NCBI RefSeq assembly: GCF_002311515.1
Contig: NZ_DCAO01000081.1
Span: 1-12,354, forward strand
Direction: 5' to 3'
From: Thalassospira sp. UBA1131
GTDB lineage: Bacteria; Pseudomonadota; Alphaproteobacteria; Rhodospirillales; Thalassospiraceae
Length of the DNA: 12,354 nucleotides
Shown: positions 6,502 through 12,354 of the stretch, piece by piece
Layout of the letters: the number at the start of each line of letters is the position of its first letter
How positions within the stretch are numbered: position 1 is the first letter of the stretch
Translations under genes and position numbers: made by a program
The notes under the pieces: model-generated
The model's input: the letters and a program-made list of their open reading frames with translations, nothing else
Told to the model about the DNA's origin: nothing
Database searches by the model: none

Positions 6502-7583
6502 CAGGCGGCCTCACCCGACATGCGATCAAACACCCAGCCGTCATTGACCTTAAGGCCGACTTGCTCCCCGATCCGTGCGCGGCGGTTGGCATAGACCGGC
6601 AATGTCTGATCCGCGCCAATCCGGACCGACAGGCGGAACCGCCCGCCGAGATAGACGCAATCATCGACCTGGCCGCGCAACGGCGCATCATCCGTGACCC
6701 AGACGTCCTCGGGTCGCAGGCACAAACCCGCATTGGCAGTGGTAAGGCCATCGGCCAGTTTCGGGCAGATGCGCGCGGTAATGCTGCTTTGCCCCAACTG
6801 GACGGAGCAATTGCCGTTACTTCCGACCGTCACACCTTGCACCGGCAGGACCGCCCCCGCCCCGACAAAGCCCGCCACCATCAGATCGGCCGGTTCGCGA
6901 TAAAGCGTTTCGGGCGCTGCCATCTGGCGAATATGGCCCTTGTCCATCACGGCAATCCGGTCGGCCATCGCCATGGCTTCGGACTGATCATGGGTGACGT
7001 AAATCATCGTTGCACCGGTGCGGCGATGGAAATCAAGAAACGCCTGCTGCATGGTTTCACGCAGGTGCACATCAAGGTTCGCCAACGGTTCATCGAGCAA
7101 CACCGCCCGCGGCTCCATGACAAGGCAGCGCGCCAGCGCCACACGTTGACGCTGCCCACCGGAAAGTTCCGACGGGCTGCGATTGGCATAGGGGCCAAGT
7201 GCGACGATATCGAGTGCCTCGGCAATCTTGCGATCCTGATCGGCCCGGCTGAGCCCGCGCACCTCAAGCGGATAGCCGACATTGCGCGCGACTGTCATAT
7301 GCGGCCACAGGGCATAGGACTGAAACACGATGCCAAGATTGCGATCCTCGGGACTGATCATGACGTTGTTTTCAGGGCTTGCCATGATCTGACCGCCCAG
7401 TGAAATCTGGCCGTGATCGGGTTCCTCGAACCCGGCAAGCAACCTTAGAAGCGTCGTCTTGCCACAGCCGGACGGGCCCAAAAGGGCTACGAATTCACCA
7501 TCGGCGATATCAAGCGAGACCTGATTGACCGCCCGATAGTCGCCAAAGCATTTGGTAATGCGCGAAAGATTTATGTCTGCCAC
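6501..7583 (-). CDS. ABC importer ATPase (Fe3+/organophosphate-type)
   Basis: The 360-residue subunit hydrolyses ATP to drive import through the permease encoded just upstream. It has Walker A GPSGCGKTT (36-44), Q87 in the Q-loop, the signature LSGGQRQR (139-146), Walker B VLLDEP (160-165) and H197. A C-terminal TOBE-like regulatory domain spans about 280-350. It belongs to the PotA/FbpC/PhnT group by length and layout. The GTG start at 7583 lies inside the permease gene (13-base overlap) with an excellent AAAGGAG ribosome site seven bases upstream. The stop overlaps the hydrolase start by one base. This points to coupled translation of transporter and enzyme. Confidence 0.95.
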   Translation of the reverse strand: MADINLSRITKCFGDYRAVNQVSLDIADGEFVALLGPSGCGKTTLLRLLAGFEEPDHGQISLGGQIMASPENNVMISPEDRNLGIVFQSYALWPHMTVARNVGYPLEVRGLSRADQDRKIAEALDIVALGPYANRSPSELSGGQRQRVALARCLVMEPRAVLLDEPLANLDVHLRETMQQAFLDFHRRTGATMIYVTHDQSEAMAMADRIAVMDKGHIRQMAAPETLYREPADLMVAGFVGAGAVLPVQGVTVGSNGNCSVQLGQSSITARICPKLADGLTTANAGLCLRPEDVWVTDDAPLRGQVDDCVYLGGRFRLSVRIGADQTLPVYANRRARIGEQVGLKVNDGWVFDRMSGEAA

Positions 7584-9307
7584 GGTACAACTCCTTTGGG
7601 CAAACGACGCGCGGCAAGCTGAAAACAGCTCATCAGCGCGATCACCACCAGCACGACCAGAACCGCCACGGCCGAGGCCAGAACGGTGTCGCCACTGTCA
7701 TCAAGATTGAAAATCAGAACGCCCAACGTCTCGTTCCCGGCCGACCACAGAAGGGCCGAAACGGTCAGTTCGTTAAAGGCGGTCAGGAAGACCAAAAGCG
7801 CACCGGCCGCAGCCGAAGGTGCGGCAAGCGGCAACAGAATATCGCGCAAGCGTCGCGACAACCCGGCGCCACAGGCCTGGGCGGCTTCTTCCAGGGCCGG
7901 GTCAAGCTGGGTAAAGCTGTTCATCACCGGGCGCAGCGCGATCACCAGAAAACGTGCGAGATACGCGACAAAAATGATCGCAAGCGTGCCATACAAACTG
8001 ACATCAATCAGCGGAATGCGGATGAACAACAAGATGCAGGCAATCGCCAACACCACACCGGGAAGCGCATAGGGCACTTCGACCAGAAGATTGATCAGCT
8101 TGGTCAGGTTCGAAGGCCTGCGCACCATCACATAAGCCAGCGGCAAACACATCAGAACAAGCGTCACCGCCGCCCCCACGGACAAAACAAAGCTGTTCTG
8201 AAACGCGCGAATGGTGGATGGCTGCACGAACATCACTTCGTGAAATGCCTCGAACGTCGCATTGGCAAATGTCAGTTTGACGCCAAAGGCCGGAACCAGT
8301 GCGGTGGTAAACAGGGCCAAAAGCGGAATGACCAGAATGGCAACCAATACCGTCCAAAGGGCCATTTCAACCAAGCCCCGACGCGCGCCGAGTTTCACAT
8401 CCAAAGGACGCCCGACCATGCCCATCAGGCGATAGTCGCGCTTGGACAGCAAGCGGTGATGCAGCGCGACCCCACAAATCGCAATCGCACCGATCAACAT
8501 GGCAAGCACGGAAACCTCGCCCAAAACCGACGGACCAAACCCGGCAAGCTTTTGATAAATCAATGTCGGCAGCGTCTGATAGCCAGCCGGAATGCCCAGC
8601 ATCGCCGGAATGCCGAAATTGCCAAGCGCGGTGACAAAGGCCATGGCGGTTCCGGCAATAAGGCCCGGACTGGTCAGTGGCAAAATGATCTGCCACCACA
8701 AACGCCCGCCGCGTGCACCGGCCAGACGGGCTGCTTCGATCTGTTCGCGTGGCAACATGCGCAAATTGGCGCGCAGGGTCAGAAACACGATGGAGGCATG
8801 CTGTATCCCCAGCAAAAGGGCGATGCCTTCTGCGGAATAAAGCGGTTGGGGCGATCCCAGCGGCGGGGCCATGCCAATGGCGTTTAAAAGCGCACTGCTG
8901 GGTCCGGTCAGTTGCACCCAGCTAAGGGCCGTGATCTGTGGCGGGATCATCATCGGGATCATGAAACAGAACACCAATGCCGCCTTGGCGCGGATATCGG
9001 TGAGCGCCACCAAGAAGGCAAAGGCGCCCCCGATCAAAAGGGAAATAATCGTTCCCAGACCGGCGGTATAAAGACTGTTTGCCGTGGCCCGCCAGGTTGA
9101 TGAATTGCCCAGCACATCCTGAAAATAATCAAACGAAGGCACACCACCGACCATCACACCTTCAAACCCAAGGCGCAGGATCGGCAAAATCGAAATAATA
9201 AATACCGGCACCACCAACCAAATCAGCAACCGGTCCGAAGACCGGTTGCCATTTGGTTTGGCGACTATGCCAGGCAGAACGCCGCGAAGGCGACCTGTAG
9301 CCTGCAT
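7571..9307 (-). CDS. ABC importer permease with two fused transmembrane domains
   Basis: The 578-residue inner-membrane protein is two BPD_transp_1 permease domains in one chain, with roughly twelve membrane segments. Each half has an EAA loop that contacts the ATPase: EAARLAGARGGRLWWQIILP at about 191-210 and EEAAQACGAGLSRRLRDILLP at about 473-493. This fused arrangement is typical of the FbpB/AfuB/PhnU families, which import ferric iron, hexose phosphates or 2-aminoethylphosphonate. One fused chain can supply both halves of the channel, so no second permease gene is needed. Its ATG overlaps the binding-protein stop by one base (TAATG). The transported compound cannot be read from the sequence. 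Confidence 0.95.
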   Translation of the reverse strand: MQATGRLRGVLPGIVAKPNGNRSSDRLLIWLVVPVFIISILPILRLGFEGVMVGGVPSFDYFQDVLGNSSTWRATANSLYTAGLGTIISLLIGGAFAFLVALTDIRAKAALVFCFMIPMMIPPQITALSWVQLTGPSSALLNAIGMAPPLGSPQPLYSAEGIALLLGIQHASIVFLTLRANLRMLPREQIEAARLAGARGGRLWWQIILPLTSPGLIAGTAMAFVTALGNFGIPAMLGIPAGYQTLPTLIYQKLAGFGPSVLGEVSVLAMLIGAIAICGVALHHRLLSKRDYRLMGMVGRPLDVKLGARRGLVEMALWTVLVAILVIPLLALFTTALVPAFGVKLTFANATFEAFHEVMFVQPSTIRAFQNSFVLSVGAAVTLVLMCLPLAYVMVRRPSNLTKLINLLVEVPYALPGVVLAIACILLFIRIPLIDVSLYGTLAIIFVAYLARFLVIALRPVMNSFTQLDPALEEAAQACGAGLSRRLRDILLPLAAPSAAAGALLVFLTAFNELTVSALLWSAGNETLGVLIFNLDDSGDTVLASAVAVLVVLVVIALMSCFQLAARRLPKGVVPWQT

Positions 9308-10284
9308 TATTCAGCCCCGAACATGTCTGCGAATTTCTGTTTGTTGGCTTCGGCCTGTTCCAGCGCGATGGCCGGATTGAAGTCCATCAACTTGATCTCG
9401 CTGCGTGCCGGGAAACCGGCCGGAAGCGCCATCTCGTTACGCGCCGGGATGTAACCCATATCAAGCACCAGTTCCTGACCCTGTTCGGACAGAAGGAAAT
9501 CAACGAACTTGTGCGCGGCATCAACGTTCTTGGCGTCTTTCATGATCGCGACCGGCTCGGTCACATAGGTCACACCTTCAGACGGGAAGACGAAATCAAC
9601 CGGCGATCCATCGGCCTTGCCACGGATGGCGAGGAAGTCGACAACAACGCCATAAGGCTTTTCACCCGATGCAACGGCCTTGAAGGTACCGCCGTTACCG
9701 CCCTTGGCACGTGCTTCGTTCGCCGCCAGTGCCTGATAGTAATCCCAGCCAAGATCCTTGTTCTCGGTCAGGGTGGAGAGGTGAATAAGAGCCGCACCGG
9801 AATAAAGCGGGCTTGGCATTGCGATCTGATTTTTCACCGCCGGATCAGCAAGGTCTTTCCACGATGTCGGGGCTTTGACAGCGGTGTTGTAAACGATGCC
9901 GCTGGTGATCAGCTTGGTCGAATAGTAATAGCCTTCACCATCATAAAGACCGTCTTCATAGGCACTTGCCTCGCCCGATTTATAGGCCTGCAGCTGACCT
10001 TCCTGCTTGAGACCTTCAAGTGTTACGGTATCGGCAATCAGAAGAACATCCGGGCGCGGGTCGCCGGCAGCGATTTCCGCACGCAGTTTCGCCATCAGTT
10101 TGGTGGTGCCGTCACGGACCCACTCAACTTCAATTTCCGGGTTGGCAGCCATAAAGGCATCAACAGTGGTCTGGGCATCCTTGTTCGGCTGGCTGGTATA
10201 AAGAACCAGCTTTTCAGCAGCCTGCCCAACAACTGGCAGCATCATCGCGGCAGAGGCAACCGCAGCAAGAAGAACGTTACGCAT
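9307..10284 (-). CDS. Periplasmic substrate-binding protein of the ABC importer
   Basis: The 325-residue protein captures the substrate in the periplasm. It has a clean signal peptide with cleavage expected after QAA (residues 21-23), then KLVLYTSQPNKDAQTTVDAF, which opens extracellular solute-binding proteins of the FbpA/AfuA/PhnS type. The paired tyrosines that hold iron in FbpA-like proteins are not evident; the likely region reads VTYVTEP. A ferric-iron role is therefore less likely than a phosphorylated organic substrate, as in AfuA or PhnS. I chose the ATG at 10284 because AGGG lies about nine bases upstream. An in-frame ATG at 10293 (MPIM) would have no properly spaced ribosome site. 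It is the first gene of the operon, opposite the DeoR-type regulator. Confidence 0.93.
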   Translation of the reverse strand: MRNVLLAAVASAAMMLPVVGQAAEKLVLYTSQPNKDAQTTVDAFMAANPEIEVEWVRDGTTKLMAKLRAEIAAGDPRPDVLLIADTVTLEGLKQEGQLQAYKSGEASAYEDGLYDGEGYYYSTKLITSGIVYNTAVKAPTSWKDLADPAVKNQIAMPSPLYSGAALIHLSTLTENKDLGWDYYQALAANEARAKGGNGGTFKAVASGEKPYGVVVDFLAIRGKADGSPVDFVFPSEGVTYVTEPVAIMKDAKNVDAAHKFVDFLLSEQGQELVLDMGYIPARNEMALPAGFPARSEIKLMDFNPAIALEQAEANKQKFADMFGAE

Positions 10285-10314
10285 GATCGGCATCCCTATA
10301 GATCGGAAAGAAGG

Positions 10315-10326
10315 TTTCGTTCGAAA
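10315..10326. promoter_or_regulatory. Candidate DeoR-type operator next to the importer operon
   Basis: TTTCG-TT-CGAAA is a perfect palindrome 31 bases before the binding-protein start codon. The same palindrome, read on the opposite strand, occurs by the regulator gene at 10464-10477. Further TTTCGAT half-sites follow at 10330-10336 and 10353-10359. The position suits repression of the leftward promoter by the adjacent DeoR-family protein. TTTCG-rich repeats are common at operators of GlpR/DeoR-family regulators. Confidence 0.65.
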
Positions 10327-10435
10327 ATGTTTCGATCCGGAAGCTATCGGGATTTCGATTTCAGTTGTGTGACAACACCAAGAATTAAATGTTTCAACAG
10401 GAAAACCGGGCTATGCAGCGGCGTTTCGGCCTGTC

Positions 10436-10441
10436 TATACT
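10436..10441 (+). promoter_or_regulatory. Possible -10 element for the DeoR-type gene
   Basis: TATACT matches the sigma-70 -10 consensus at five of six bases and lies 44 bases before the GTG start. No good -35 hexamer is seen 16-18 bases upstream. If it is real, the palindrome at 10464-10477 would sit just downstream of the transcription start, where a repressor blocks transcription. Confidence 0.25.
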
Positions 10442-10463
10442 CAGATCACAAGCGAAATAACAA

Positions 10464-10477
10464 CTTTCGAACGAAAG
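10464..10477. promoter_or_regulatory. Candidate DeoR-type operator next to the regulator gene
   Basis: CTTTCG-AA-CGAAAG is a perfect 14-base palindrome ending seven bases before the GTG of the DeoR-type gene, overlapping its ribosome-binding region. Its reverse complement contains the 12-base core found at 10315-10326. The pair of sites, 138 bases apart, suggests autorepression and possibly DNA looping across the divergent promoters. Confidence 0.65.
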
Positions 10478-10484
10478 AAAAGCC

Positions 10485-11267
10485 GTGACTAAAACGTCTG
10501 ATGCAGTGCCCCTTGACCGCCGACGCGACCGCATCGTCGCCCTTGTCAAATCGACCGGCTTTATGGCGGTCGAGGAACTGGCACGCCGGTTTAACGTCTC
10601 GGTCCAGACCATCCGCACCGATTTGCGCGACCTGCATGAACAGGGGCGCGTGTTTCGCCGTCATGGTCTGGCGGGCCCGGCACCCGATCCGGATAACTCG
10701 GCCTATGAAAAACGCGAAGTCTGGAACCGCACCGGCAAGATGGCAATTGCCGCAAAGGTGGCTGATCTGATCCCGGAAGGCTGCACGATCGCGATTGGCA
10801 CCGGCACCACGGCCGAACTCGCCGCCCAGCATCTGGCATCGCATCGCAACTTAACGGTGTTAACCAACAATCTGCATGTTGTGATGGCGCTGCAAAACGC
10901 GCCCAATGTCACGCTCCGCCTTGCCGGTGGCACCGTACGGACCCGTGATCTGGATATCATCGGCGCGGACAGTGCCGACTTTTTCGGCAGCATGCGCGCC
11001 GATTTCGGGATTGTCAGTGTTGGCGGGATGAGTGACGAAGGGGATTTGCTCGACTTCAACATGGACGAAGTCCGCGCCCGTCGCGCACTGGTATCGTGCT
11101 GCGATCACGCCATCCTGATGATCGATGAGAAAAAAGTTGGCCGCAAGGCACTCTGCCGCGACGGCCACGCCAGCGATTTTCAGACCGTATTGCTCAACAC
11201 CGCACCAAGTGACGCCCTGCAACGCGCATTGGTCAAGGCGCGCAGTCAGATTGTTGTTGTGTCTTAA
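10485..11267 (+). CDS. DeoR/GlpR-family transcriptional regulator
   Basis: The 260-residue protein has an N-terminal winged helix-turn-helix (about 13-66), with VEELARRFNVSVQTIRTDLR in the family's recognition region. A DeoRC effector domain follows at about 85-245. IAIGTGTTAEL at 103-113 is the phosphate-ligand loop that is usually D-x-G-T-T; the usual aspartate position is glycine here. VGGMSDEGDLLDFNMDE and the closing ILMIDEKKVGRKAL are also typical. Members sense phosphorylated sugars or related metabolites and mostly act as repressors. It starts with GTG at 10485 behind a weak purine-rich site. The divergent importer operon with two phosphatases is its likely target, and the two matching palindromes support this. 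Its stop codon directly abuts that of the convergent gene. Confidence 0.93.
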   Translation: MTKTSDAVPLDRRRDRIVALVKSTGFMAVEELARRFNVSVQTIRTDLRDLHEQGRVFRRHGLAGPAPDPDNSAYEKREVWNRTGKMAIAAKVADLIPEGCTIAIGTGTTAELAAQHLASHRNLTVLTNNLHVVMALQNAPNVTLRLAGGTVRTRDLDIIGADSADFFGSMRADFGIVSVGGMSDEGDLLDFNMDEVRARRALVSCCDHAILMIDEKKVGRKALCRDGHASDFQTVLLNTAPSDALQRALVKARSQIVVVS

Positions 11268-12041
11268 TCAGCAAACAAGCGTTGCTTCTTCGCTGATGGT
11301 CAGATCACCTTCGACATGCAGGGTGTGGTTGGGTGCAACCGCCTTCCAGCTATCGCTTTCGGTATCGAGCGGCTCGGAGACGACAATCACGTGATCATCG
11401 CGTTTGCGCCAGTAAAGTGATGGCGGCTTGTCGTCGCTGGCGTGGCGGATAGCGCAGACGCTTTTGCCGTTTGACAGGCAGGCAGTGAAACGGAACGGTG
11501 AGGTCGCACCGCGCACCTTCATTTCGTTTTCGACCACCTCGATCGTGCGGCGGATCGCACGGTGCGGGTCATCGCGTAGACCAAGGGTCAACATCAGGCA
11601 AAAGATCAGTTCGCTATCGGTGGAGCCCTGTCGGCCTTCGTAAAACTCATCCTCGATCATCATTTCCAGGGATCGGCGCACCAGCGGGTAATCGCCAATC
11701 TGGCCGTTATGCATGAAAAGATACTGGCCGTTGGAAAACGGGTGGCAGTTGGTGCGGCTGGTGTGGGTGCCGGTCGAGGCGCGGACATGGGCAAAGAACA
11801 GGCCAGACCGGATATGGTGGGCAAGTGACCGCAGGTTCGGGTCATTCCAGGCGGGCAGGATTTCGCGATAAAGCCCCGGTGTCGGGCGTTCGTCATACCA
11901 GCCAAGGCCAAAGCCATCGCCATTGGTCGGTGTTTTGGCCTGTTCGGCATGCAGGCTTTGTTCGACCAGTGAATGGCGCGGCTCAAAGACCAGCTTTTCC
12001 AGATAAACCGGATCCCCGATATAGCTCAGCCAACGACACAT
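11268..12041 (-). CDS. Class II glutamine amidotransferase (YafJ-type)
   Basis: The 257-residue protein is a stand-alone N-terminal-nucleophile glutamine amidotransferase domain. Starting at the ATG at 12041 it reads MCRWLSYIG, so Cys2 becomes the catalytic N-terminal residue after methionine removal. The longer frame from 12077 would bury this cysteine, and GGGGG about seven bases upstream supports the shorter start. Other conserved parts are GDGFGLGWY, FAHVRASTG, CHPF and FMHNGQIGDYP, which match the glutamine-binding and oxyanion regions. The enzyme probably releases ammonia from glutamine or a gamma-glutamyl compound (EgtC-type relatives do this). The partner and real substrate are unknown. 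It converges on the DeoR-type gene with no gap between stop codons and no clear terminator. Confidence 0.9.
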   Translation of the reverse strand: MCRWLSYIGDPVYLEKLVFEPRHSLVEQSLHAEQAKTPTNGDGFGLGWYDERPTPGLYREILPAWNDPNLRSLAHHIRSGLFFAHVRASTGTHTSRTNCHPFSNGQYLFMHNGQIGDYPLVRRSLEMMIEDEFYEGRQGSTDSELIFCLMLTLGLRDDPHRAIRRTIEVVENEMKVRGATSPFRFTACLSNGKSVCAIRHASDDKPPSLYWRKRDDHVIVVSEPLDTESDSWKAVAPNHTLHVEGDLTISEEATLVC

Positions 12042-12236
12042 GATTTGCCCCCGCACATGAATTTTGATCGCGCACATCTAAGCCGGATAATCACAGCATG
12101 GTCAATGTGATATTGTATGTCTCTGTCCTGATTACAGGGCATGGCTGAAAGTCCGGCACTTGTTGGCAAAAAGAACAACAAACCTCTTGCCAAGGCGGGT
12201 GATTGTCCGTATTTTCCGCGCCACAAAATGAATCGT
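12042..12236. other. Intergenic stretch without a recognised feature
   Basis: Between the amidotransferase start and the tRNA gene I see no convincing coding frame, hairpin terminator or strong promoter consensus. It should contain the leftward promoter of the amidotransferase gene and the rightward promoter of the tRNA. Confidence 0.5.
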
Positions 12237-12312
12237 GCTGGTGTAGCTCAGCTGGTAGAGCGGCGCATTCGTAATGCGTAGGTCGTAGGTTCAAATCCTA
12301 TCACCAGCACCA
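12237..12312 (+). tRNA. tRNA-Thr (anticodon CGT)
   Basis: The 76-base gene folds as a standard tRNA. The acceptor arm GCTGGTG pairs perfectly with CACCAGC. The anticodon stem GCGCA/TGCGT encloses TTCGTAA, giving anticodon CGT for the threonine codon ACG. The T arm GTAGG-TTCAAAT-CCTAT is intact, with GTTCAAA. The discriminator base is A and the CCA end is encoded. The 42 bases left in the window show no terminator or integrase start. Confidence 0.96.
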
Positions 12313-12354
12313 TTTTGTAAAACAAAGACCCGCCAAGACGCAGCCTGCTGCATC

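Noticed and set aside
6561..7403. 280-codon rightward open frame opposite the ABC ATPase
   Set aside because: The opposite strand encodes a complete ATPase with all motifs. The translation here is rich in H, R and Q and lacks domain features.
9511..10488. 325-codon rightward open frame opposite the binding protein, running into the DeoR-type start
   Set aside because: It is a mirror of the clear binding-protein gene. It would also cover the operator region, and no ribosome site or domain supports it.
9307..11267. Assignment of the transporter as a ferric-iron system
   Set aside because: The paired iron-binding tyrosines are not evident in the binding protein, and a DeoR-type regulator and phosphatases do not suit iron uptake.
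12042..12077. Upstream start adding 12 residues to the amidotransferase
   Set aside because: Class II amidotransferases need the cysteine directly after the first methionine, which only the start at 12041 gives.

Overview
The window (12,354 bases, moderately high GC) looks like chromosomal DNA of an alphaproteobacterium. Codon use and gene content would fit a marine Rhodospirillales member such as Thalassospira, but this is an impression and not a test. No insertion sequence, CRISPR array, rRNA or prophage gene was seen. One tRNA-Thr gene lies at the right edge.

Left part (1-4295). A leftward gene encoding an exported protein is cut by the left edge. It faces a LysR-type regulator resembling the GbpR group across a divergent intergenic region rich in repeats. 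Four rightward genes follow: an exported protein of unknown function with two similar C-terminal motifs, an AAA_28-type P-loop ATPase, an exported staphylococcal-nuclease-like protein 15 bases downstream of it, and a form-1 methionine-R-sulfoxide reductase (msrB). A strong bidirectional terminator closes this part.

Middle part (4318-11267). This is the most interesting region. Six leftward genes form one tight operon: a periplasmic binding protein, a fused two-domain permease, an ATPase, a metallo-beta-lactamase/beta-CASP hydrolase, a histidine phosphatase, and a HAD phosphatase resembling the 3'-phosphatase domain of T4 polynucleotide kinase. Four of the five junctions overlap by 1 to 13 bases. 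A DeoR/GlpR-type regulator is transcribed divergently, and the intergenic region holds two near-identical perfect palindromes built on TTTCG/CGAAA, one next to each gene. I read the unit as a DeoR-controlled system that imports a phosphorylated organic compound and processes it with a putative nuclease or phosphodiesterase and two phosphatases. A nucleotide or oligonucleotide fragment is a plausible but unproven substrate.

Right part (11268-12354). A class II glutamine amidotransferase of the YafJ type converges on the DeoR gene with directly abutting stop codons. It is followed by about 195 bases with no recognised feature and then tRNA-Thr(CGT) with an encoded CCA end.
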